Shown here: in pieces, positions 57,101 to 64,000 of the stretch
How positions within the stretch are numbered: the stretch's first letter is position 1
Layout of the letters: each line of letters begins with the position of its first letter
DNA from: Anoplopoma fimbria
Taxonomy: Eukaryota > Chordata > Actinopteri > Perciformes > Anoplopomatidae
Length of the DNA stretch: 64,000 nt
Reading direction: 5' to 3'
Assembly: GCF_027596085.1 (NCBI RefSeq)
Contig: NC_072453.1
Coordinates: forward strand, 4,318,448-4,382,447
Program-made: the position numbers and the translations under genes
Notes under the pieces: generated by a model
Database searches by the model: none
Told to the model about the DNA's origin: nothing
Seen by the model: the letters and a program-made list of their open reading frames with translations, nothing else

Positions 57101-57306
57101 ACTTCCTGTTGAAAATGCCTGGGGTCAATGTAAAAAACTATAGGGCTCTCGTAAAAAATGCAGACAACCTGGCAGATATATGCAAACTCAGCCAGGACAA
57201 ACTAGCAGAAATACTAGGGAATGCTAGCAACGCTAAGTTGCTGTATGAGTTTCTGCATAATGTCGCTGATGTCCCTGCTCCTGCGCAGAAGGCCAAACAG
57301 ATGTGA
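50987..57306 (+). CDS. ercc4: ERCC4/XPF, catalytic subunit of the XPF-ERCC1 DNA repair endonuclease (ten coding exons)
   Basis: Joined exons 50987-51163, 52098-52278, 53054-53249, 53378-53585, 54014-54194, 54307-54438, 54537-54641, 55512-56172, 56278-56390 and 56567-57306 give 897 residues (human 916). XPF pairs with ERCC1 and cuts DNA 5' of lesions in nucleotide-excision repair, and also acts in interstrand-crosslink repair. Seen in order: an SF2-helicase-like N-terminal half without a working Walker motif (about 1-420 and 520-640); a basic then acidic flexible linker (about 440-515); the ERCC4-type nuclease with GDY (693-695) and catalytic ERKSVSD (Glu704, Arg705, Lys706, Asp710); and a tandem helix-hairpin-helix domain (about 824-885) that binds ERCC1. 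The start aligns with human Met12 rather than human Met1. Nine introns are used, one of them GC-AG. No lesion or frameshift was seen. Confidence 0.98.
52098..52278 (+). CDS. ercc4: ERCC4 coding exon 2
   Basis: It lies between CTCAG and GTTAGG and encodes residues 60-119, with the strongly conserved [15 protein letters not shown] block of the degenerate helicase domain. The 181-bp length gives phase 1 at the end. Confidence 0.96.
53054..53249 (+). CDS. ercc4: ERCC4 coding exon 3
   Basis: It lies between GTCAG and GTATGA and encodes residues 120-184, including [20 protein letters not shown], nearly identical to mammalian XPF. It ends in phase 2. Confidence 0.97.
53378..53585 (+). CDS. ercc4: ERCC4 coding exon 4
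   Basis: It follows a 128-bp intron, starts after CAACAG and ends at GAAAAG before GTCTGT. It encodes residues 185-254, including HKPEVIEL and the [11 protein letters not shown] block of the helicase-like domain. Confidence 0.96.
54014..54194 (+). CDS. ercc4: ERCC4 coding exon 5
   Basis: It lies between CATCCAG and GTAAAC and encodes residues 255-314. [18 protein letters not shown] and the [15 protein letters not shown] block are XPF hallmarks. It ends in phase 1. Confidence 0.97.
54307..54438 (+). CDS. ercc4: ERCC4 coding exon 6
   Basis: After a 112-bp intron it encodes residues 315-358, beginning with [19 protein letters not shown], followed by a lysine- and glutamate-rich segment that is variable between species. 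The donor is GTAACT. Confidence 0.94.
54537..54641 (+). CDS. ercc4: ERCC4 coding exon 7
   Basis: This 105-bp exon lies between TTTCAG and GTGAGA. It encodes residues 359-393, with [15 protein letters not shown] matching the vertebrate block [16 protein letters not shown]. Phase 1 at both ends means skipping it would keep frame. Confidence 0.95.
55512..56172 (+). CDS. ercc4: ERCC4 coding exon 8 (large linker exon)
   Basis: It encodes residues 394-613. It begins at the [12 protein letters not shown] helicase-like segment, passes a lysine-rich stretch (about 455-475, a likely nuclear-localisation region) with a TLTQMMGK motif also present in mammals (LTLTQMVGK), then an acidic stretch near 498-515. 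It ends with [21 protein letters not shown] and [11 protein letters not shown]. The donor at 56173 is GTCAGA. The coding frame continues without a stop into the following intron. Confidence 0.97.
56173..56277 (+). other. ercc4: ERCC4 intron 8: 105 bp, frame-preserving and stop-free
   Basis: The donor is GTCAGA and the acceptor GTGCAG. Reading straight through from exon 8 into exon 9 is open; retention would insert 35 residues into the helicase-like domain just before [10 protein letters not shown]. Vertebrate XPF proteins lack such an insert, so it is called an intron. Confidence 0.85.
56278..56390 (+). CDS. ercc4: ERCC4 coding exon 9
   Basis: It encodes residues 614-651, with [20 protein letters not shown] matching mammalian XPF. 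The acceptor is GTGCAG. The 3' boundary needed to keep frame and homology (NTRKAG|GQEQ) is followed by GCATGT, so the donor is GC rather than GT. Confidence 0.94.
56391..56566 (+). other. ercc4: ERCC4 intron 9: GC-AG intron
   Basis: The donor is CAG|GCATGT and the acceptor AACCAG. No GT nearby gives both the right frame and the conserved KAGGQEQ junction. Confidence 0.8.
56567..57306 (+). CDS. ercc4: ERCC4 coding exon 10 (nuclease and HhH domains, terminal)
   Basis: It encodes residues 652-897 and carries the complete nuclease core, [27 protein letters not shown] and [11 protein letters not shown], then [20 protein letters not shown] and the HhH domain [15 protein letters not shown] through [15 protein letters not shown]. 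It ends in TGA at 57304-57306, with a short Ala/Pro/Lys tail. Confidence 0.98.
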
Positions 57307-57670
57307 AAGGCAGTAAAGAAATTTTGTTTCCCTAAAAGGGATTAATAAAGTACACCTTCTCCTTCTTCTGAAGAAGAATCCGACTTATGTATATAAATAG
57401 ATATTTTCCTCTTGTCAGGAATCGTTTTTCATTGTAAAGTTAGATGACAATGGCGTTAATGTAGAACGCTGCAGAATGAATTCACATCTTACATTTTTAC
57501 GGTACGTGTGTGTTTCTCGAAATGTGTTTTATATTAATGTACAGAATGAACTGAAATAATGCAAGTTTATTTGTATTTTGTAACCTACTCTGAAATGTTA
57601 CATTTATTAGATTTTTTTTTTTTTAAACTTGACAAAAATAAATTAATAAATAAAGTCTATAAATATGTTT
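57307..57670 (+). other. ercc4: ERCC4 3'UTR with proximal and distal polyadenylation signals
   Basis: AATAAA occurs 38 nt after the stop at 57344-57349, and as a cluster of three at 57637-57642, 57645-57650 and 57649-57654. The distal cluster follows a T-rich tract and would give a 3'UTR of roughly 350 nt. The proximal one lies in a TTTCCCTAAAAGGGATTAA context resembling fish retroelement tails. Confidence 0.6.
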
Positions 57671-58357
57671 GAATTGTTTTATATAACTTTTGTTTCAAAA
57701 TGGAGCTTTCTGGAACAACACAGTTTAATAACCTTAAAGGTCACAAAGTTGATTGTAAAACTTTTATGTCTTGGGTGACATTACCATTTACTCAACTAAG
57801 TGTTATTCAGAGGTTGGAAGAATTCCCCTTCATACTGTAAGTCCAAACTCCATAACTGTTTGACTTTTTGCAAAATGGGACCACACAACCCAGTGCTTCA
57901 TAATTGTACTTAACTGTATTTTAGTTACTCTGCTTTAATTTACTTTTTGCCTACTTTTTCAATTACTTGCGAGTAGTTTCCAAAGTAGTCATTTTAAAGG
58001 TTGAACTACACTTGACATCACCCATTCCACAGCATGGTAGTGCTCTTGTGCTCCGTTTCTGATGCACTCCTTCAGTATGAAGCACTTTCCCTACAGCAAA
58101 TGGTCAGTCAGTGAAGCACACAGGAGTAATCTGTATTTGCCTTGTACATTTGCATTATTTAAGTAAACTCTTAACATTGAAGAAACAGGACACAGTAGTA
58201 ATGACATTTAGTCCTGTGCATTTACTTGTAATAACAGGAGAATCCTGGGTGTTAATTGGCTTTAGGATTACTTTAGTTTCACTACTACTACTTTTTTTAA
58301 TGCTAAGACATAAAGATGTCTGATTTTATTGTCCTCGTTCTATCTTTATTTTGTTGT

Positions 58358-58620
58358 GTAGTATGTGTATTTATTGTCTGTGTCTGTGTAGTTGTATAGT
58401 ATGTGTATTTATTGTCTGTGTCTGTGTAGTTGTATAGTATGTGTATTTATTGTCTGTGTCTGTAGTTGTATAGTATGTATTTATTGTCTGTGTAGTTGTA
58501 TAGTATGTCTGTGTAGTTGTATAGTATATTTATTGTAGTTGTATAGTATGTGTATTTATTGTCTGTGTCTGTGTAGTTGAGCTGCTGCAACACTTGAATT
58601 TCCCCCATGGGGATCAATAA
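58358..58620 (+). repeat. Minisatellite of about 38-bp units inside a retroelement tail
   Basis: GTAGTTGTATAGTATGTGTA followed by TTTATTGTCTGTGTCTGT repeats several times with internal deletions up to about 58577. It is followed by GCTGCTGCAACACTTGAATT, then TCCCCCATGGGGATCAATAAAGG, the standard 3' end of a fish non-LTR retroelement. Confidence 0.8.
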
Positions 58621-58799
58621 AGGAATATAATAATGGATGTCCAGCAGGTTTACGACAGGAAGTTATGCAACACTAATGTTACCAACTCATATGAGACAAC
58701 AGAAGAATCAGACGTGGTAACTCAGGAGAAAATCGTTATCAGCTATAAATCAGTGGAGGTGTAGTTGTGTAGTTGGAGTAACAACCCTTCACCCCCCCT

Positions 58800-59017
58800 C
58801 CCCTCCTAAACTACAGCGTCATTACGTCACTCTGCATCCGACCCGAGACCAGTCGCAGCCATTTTACTCCGCGAAATAAACTTCAATCCCACAGCTAGGA
58901 GGGGGGGGGAAACAAAAAAAACACAACACACAGAAGATAATTCAGCTGACATCAATGGATGACTCACTGTGAACCAGAGCTCGGACAGGTCTGGTCTTCG
59001 AGAGTCTTCGCTACCCG
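58800..59017 (+). promoter_or_regulatory. Probable promoter and untranslated first exon of the next + strand gene (MRTFB by synteny)
   Basis: A CpG-containing, C-rich block carries TTACGTCA at 58822-58829 and a YY1-like GCCATTTT at 58858-58865. It is followed by non-coding sequence ending in CTACCCG before a strong GTAAGA donor at 59018. In human, MRTFB follows ERCC4 in the same orientation, hence the suggestion. No MRTFB coding sequence is seen, so the identity is inference; it could equally be another gene's first exon. Confidence 0.4.
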
Positions 59018-59054
59018 GTAAGACGACAACGCTGTCTTGTTTTTAGCATGTTTA

Positions 59055-59082
59055 GCTAGTTAGCTAAGCCGAGCTAACTAGC
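59055..59082 (+). repeat. Perfect 11-bp inverted repeat with 6-bp loop
   Basis: GCTAGTTAGCT at 59055-59065 and its exact reverse complement AGCTAACTAGC at 59072-59082 lie about 40 bp after the predicted donor of the downstream gene's first exon. Confidence 0.85.
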
Positions 59083-59713
59083 GAAACTGTGAGGAGGTTG
59101 TTGTTGAGAAGTGTTCATGATGTGCAGACAGCAGACAGCAGACGAGGCTTTGGAGGACGTGGACAGCTCGGGTTTGACTGTAACTAATCTGGAGATACGT
59201 TTGTTTAGTCCTAACAGTGATGTCCATCATTAGTGATGGGCAGCCTTCCTGTCTGAACTCACCTGTCAGATTAAAGTAACGCTAGCTAGCCAGCGTTAGC
59301 TCACCCCACACCCACCCAGCTCCTCCACTGCGATAACAGCAGCTGATGTCGGTTGATAACAACCTCCCTCGCAAGGGGAAATGAGTGATCACTGTTTGGA
59401 CTAGCTTAGTTGTCAAGTTATTATTTGTGTGTGTGTGTGTGCTGCATGTTCATTGTCAAGCCTTTTCCCTCTTGAGTCAGGATGCTCTCTGGATGCTGGG
59501 GCTTGGCATGCAGTCATGCAGTGTTAACTGGCAGCCTCAGTGCTGGATTAAAATACTATCCACCACATGCGCCGTGTGATCAGGCCCCTCTGGCGGTCAA
59601 CAAACCCGATGATGTTCTCTGATGGCCTTCCAATCGATTGAAGTGAGGGAAGTGAGGTAGTGGTGGTGCAGAACAACAGGTCGCGGTCTGTGTGAGTCAT
59701 ACAGACCGACAGG

Positions 59714-59714
<1 letters not shown>

Positions 59715-59774
<60 letters not shown>
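59715..59774 (+). repeat. (GT)n microsatellite, about 30 units
   Basis: Uninterrupted TG/GT over 60 bp, then GGTGGTGGTGGGGTGGGGGG. Confidence 0.96.
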
Positions 59775-59775
<1 letters not shown>

Positions 59776-61171
59776 TGGTGGTGGGGTGGGGGGCATATCC
59801 AGTCATTCTCTCACCTGAAAAGTGTGACTTATTAGCGTTAACTTAAACAATGTGCTTGTGGTTATTACCCTAAGGCTGTAAGCAATGTATCCCTGTGTGT
59901 TTTGCTTATTTCAAGCTCCAGGGGCGATATGAGTTTGCAGTAGTCTCAGATCACTTCAGACTGGAGTTTCCAAGTCTTTAAATAAAAATGAAACAAATAT
60001 CACAATGGGTGTTTGCATTTTATAGTACTCTTTTTTGTCCACAACATTTTTAAATGTTGCAACATTTGATTTTTTCCCCCAGTTGCACTGATTGTGGTCA
60101 ATCAGACTGTACTGAGTTGCAGGAGTCAATAGCACTGTCATGCTAGAGATACTTACCCTCAGAAAAGCATGCCACCCTGGGCATTTCATTTTAATTTTTT
60201 TTATATTCATCAGAAACTACTTTACATTACTAGCCTTCATAATTCTTCATTGTAGGCTGCACTCACTGTTGAAGCTTCTTTTCTTCGCTGAGACTGTCCC
60301 ATGGCGTTTGGCTTCCAGACATTGATCCTTTTGTACTGTTTTTAGAGGATATTTTCAGCTAAGTCCACAAAGACGGCCATTAAGGAAACAACACCACGCG
60401 TGTGTCTGTGGGAACAGAGCAGAACAATGATGACATCATTTCTGTCTTATCTCTGGATAAAAGAGGACATTTTTGTTGGAACCAGACGTGGTCTATTTAA
60501 GGCCCAGAATACTGCAGACTGGAGCTGTAGTTTGGCATGAAGTGGTTCTCATGCTGTGCGCTTGTGTGTGCGTATGTATGTGCTACATTTGTTTCGCATG
60601 TCTCACTCAATAACAGAATTAATGGCTTATAGTGCTGATATTAGCAATGTTAATAATCCAAATATTATTGATTTGGATGTGAAGCCTTATTATACATCAT
60701 ACCAGGCAAAATGTTGTTTCTAAAAAGATTCCCAGTCATCCAGGACATAGAATATCTAGATTTTAGATAAAAGCTTTGCCTTTAAGATGGAAGGCCTATT
60801 TGTCTTTTACAAATGTGCTGTGCCAGGGTTTCATCACAACATGTTCCTTTTTTTCATAGACACAGTAGTACGTTTATGTCTTTTAACAGAAACCAGACCT
60901 CGTGACGGTTTATGATTTATTAGCTCTTAGCCCAAGGCTGGAGTTTTCCGTTATCTCATGCTGTTATTCACAGTGCATCTCCTATAAACAGAATACATCT
61001 GTACAAAAACTTTTTACCTGAAATTAAATCCACAGAGCACTGATTTCACTCTCTCTTTGAGCTACATTCCTGCTAATTTACACATTTCTGCTTCAAAATG
61101 AGACAAAAATAAGATTCTCCTTAACACAAATTCAGTGCTTTTTCTGTTTGGCAAAACAAGTAATATACAGC

Positions 61172-61197
61172 ATTTTCTTCTTCTTCTTCTTCTTCTC
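61172..61197 (+). repeat. (TTC)n microsatellite
   Basis: Eight TTC units. Confidence 0.93.
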
Positions 61198-63838
61198 TGG
61201 GGTTACTTTATCACGTGAATGCTTCACAGCCAGACCTATTTGTAGTAAAGTTGACCCATTATCTATTATGCAGAGACTGGGAAGTGGTGGCATCTTTTGG
61301 TGCTGTTGTACATAGTTCCTATTCCGTTTAATGGCTATAGAAATTATTCACTGATTGTTTTTCTGAAAACAGCATTGTGAAATACTGGTTAGACTTTGAA
61401 TATTGTATCTAATCCTGAATCCACATCCACATATGATGTCATGTGTTCTTCATTGAACCTGTCAGCCTTAAGCCAATCACACAGATGTTCCCACTGCAGT
61501 ATAAGGTCATAAAGTCTTTCACCTGCACTGCGTATGTCTAAGCCAAGCCTTTTATAAGGGCTTGAGAGAGAAAGAACAGCCTCAGGGGTTAGACACACCC
61601 AGATACTGTCATTGTACTGCTTAAATGTTGACTCAAATGATTACCTAGTTGACTAGTGTGGCACAGATGAAACCCAAAGCCTGTTTTTGTTTTCAGTTAA
61701 TCACAGAATCCCCCCTGGTTAATTTGGCACAGTCTGATATGCTAGCATTTCACTGAGCTCCACAATAAGCATGGGTATTGTGTAGGAATACTTTCAAAAC
61801 ATCAGCAAACCGAAGTTTTGGTAATGGCAGTATTAAAGAGAAAGTATTTTTAGCTATTTCAGTGAGAGTGCAGGGATAGGCAGATGGCTTGGTTAGTCAA
61901 TTTGTTGCCTCTTTTGGTTGAGTATTTGACAAGCCTCTTTGACTTTTCAGGCCCTTACAGGTTGTCCAGTTTTAGTGACTTTCCAAGTGTGACCAGTATT
62001 TGACCGATACTCATCCCTAGCTGTTAAATACTGATTGAAGATTAACTTTTGTCTCCTTCGACAATCATTGTCTATCTGGCGCTGACACCCCATACCAGTG
62101 TTGTTTTGCTACAAGAATGATAAATACAATAAAGGGCTGCTCGTTTTCAAAGGTGCTGATGAAGTAATCTCTACATGGATCACTTTCTCCCTTTTTTTGT
62201 CTTAATGACATGTTGAGGAGACCAGATCACAGGTTGTTGACAACACATTCAGCTAGAAAGCAGACGATGTGCTGACAGGAAAGCGACTAAAGTTGATAAT
62301 TAACCAAAGTCTGGGCCACTGCATGACCCCACACATCACTTGTGTATGGTTTGAAATACCAATCACAACCAGTGGCAGAAACAGATAGCACTGCCTCATA
62401 GCAGAATAGTGTAATGCTGCGCTGACCTATGCAAAACCTCCACCCTCTACTCTTGAGCCCACCTCTGACTGTAGTACTGCATTTACTGGTTTGTGTGTGT
62501 GTGTACTGTATGTATTACCCTTTGATGAAACACATGGTGCTTGTTGCCCCATTGCCATTAAAAGAGCAGTCCAGTGCAGAGCAGCAGGCAGCGCCTGCCA
62601 TCTGGATCTGCTCATTGATTCTGCTGGGTAAGCTCTGCTGTTTATCCCACAACGCCCTGTCAGCCATGACAGTTGTTTGTTCCTTCTTTTCTGTTTTGCA
62701 GCCTCCTTTCTCCCTCTCTCACTAGTTCACCTACCCTTGTTTACCCCAACACATATTCACACAGCATGTAGAGCTTTGACTGTTGGAATTTTCTTGTCTT
62801 TTATTCTCGCCAATTTAAATTAATTTAGCATCAAGTCAATGGATGACTGTTGTTGTTTTTTATGATTTTTGTCACTTAGTAATGCACATGTTTTTATGTC
62901 CATATGGGATTATTTTTTCTACTTCCATGCCATCAACCTGCAATGAGTACATCCCCCAAAATGGTTTTACTGGCAAAAATACAGTATTTCTTGAGGAAAT
63001 GTTCTTAAACAGCTTCCAGAAATCAAAGCCCCAAAAGAAGAATCAAAAACACCATAGCAATTTCTTTACACAATATTTATGATGCTGTGGTCAGGGAAGA
63101 ACCTTCATAAACAAACATAACTGGCAAATATCAGATATGTAGTACAGGACCATTTTCTGCCCTGAGTGTCAGTAAATAGACATATCAATAACACACTAAT
63201 GTATTTTCTTAAGCACATGTCCCGATGTAAGCACATGTCCCGAAGAAACATGAAAGCTTCTGTGTGTGCAGTTGATGGATATTTTTTATTCTGAGAGTCT
63301 CTCTCACACTGCAGCGTGATGCTACATTACACCTCTTTAGTCATGAGTACGAAGAGTCTCCATTGTCTCTGCATGGACGATCCACTTGCATTGTCATAGA
63401 GACCGCTGCAGGGTTTTCCTAGCAACCTGTGAACATCAATTTTCAGACCTTGATGCAGCCTTGAGTGTCGGCCAGTTTCATTCATGCATCTTTTAGTGGT
63501 ACTTATCATCTGTTTACCTCTCCACTTACCTTCAAACACGCGTATCAAAGCAACATTGGGGTCTGGTTCGGCACTTTGTGTTTATGTGTTTTTATCTCAA
63601 TCTTTTTTTATTTATTTTAATTGGTAAGAGTAGTATCACATCAGTTTATTCTAGTGGGTCCTGCTTTTGTACTCTTTAAAATGTAATTTTGTATATTTAA
63701 TGTATTTAAAATGTGTTTGTTGGATGTATTTTCTGTGGGTGGGGTGGGTTTAATTTTGCTTTCTGTAATACCGTAGCTTTTCTATTTATGTAAAATGTAT
63801 TTTGAATTTCCAATGACAAAAGTTGTTTTTGAGGATAA

Positions 63839-64000
63839 ACGTATGTAGAGGTACCAGCAATGGCTATCAAGCTGGGCCGAGACAGAGAAGAGTGCTACAT
63901 ACATAAACTCACTTTAGAAACAGAAAATGAAGACATTACAGGACTGAACATACGATTTAATCGTAATACATTGTATGTGCAGGGTAGAGGTAAAATCCTG
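63839..64000 (+). other. Open frame running off the window end, unidentified
   Basis: A frame open for 54 codons to the last base; the first ATG is at 63860, in the context AGCAATGG, reading MAIKLGRDREECYIHK and on. I do not recognise it. It could be a 5' part of an exon or a chance opening; composition is not distinctive. Confidence 0.15.

Larger units (their letters stand above)
59018..63838 (+). other. Probable first intron of the downstream gene; no coding exon recognised
   Basis: AT-rich sequence with a GT array at 59715, a TTC array at 61172 and no conserved protein on either strand. It presumably continues past the window's end. Confidence 0.5.

Overview
The window is nuclear DNA of a bony fish, most likely a percomorph teleost. 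It holds two complete, spliced protein-coding genes on the + strand. Large introns and intergenic DNA carry fish-type repeats: remnants of LINE reverse transcriptase, hAT-like and foldback miniature elements, and long CA/GT arrays. The species assignment is inference from repeat style; no species-specific sequence was recognised.

Layout. 1-1088: a decayed LINE copy, then the upstream region of CPPED1 with a 32-bp tandem duplication. 1089-31098: CPPED1 (calcineurin-like metallophosphoesterase), six coding exons giving 313 residues, with two introns of 11.0 and 12.5 kb full of repeats. 31099-50986: about 20 kb without a recognisable gene, holding the CPPED1 3'UTR, microsatellites, MITE copies and an unexplained 86-bp direct repeat. 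50987-57306: ERCC4/XPF, the catalytic subunit of the XPF-ERCC1 structure-specific endonuclease, ten coding exons giving 897 residues, with the intact nuclease motif GDY...ERKSVSD and the C-terminal helix-hairpin-helix domain. 57307-58790: ERCC4 3'UTR and a tandem-repeat-rich retroelement tail. 58790-64000: a probable promoter, untranslated first exon and large first intron of the next + strand gene. By the human 16p13 gene order this would be MRTFB, but no coding sequence of it is visible here.

The two genes do not form a pathway. CPPED1 is a cytosolic phosphatase reported to act on AKT1, and ERCC4 acts in nucleotide-excision and crosslink repair. Their proximity reflects conserved vertebrate synteny (CPPED1-SHISA9-ERCC4-MRTFB in human). 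SHISA9 was not found between them here.

I did not find a convincing undescribed system. The observations most worth checking are a frame-preserving, stop-free 105-bp ERCC4 intron followed by a GC-AG intron, the 86-bp intergenic duplication, an M-box upstream of ERCC4, and an 819-bp hAT-like element with 8-bp target-site duplications.
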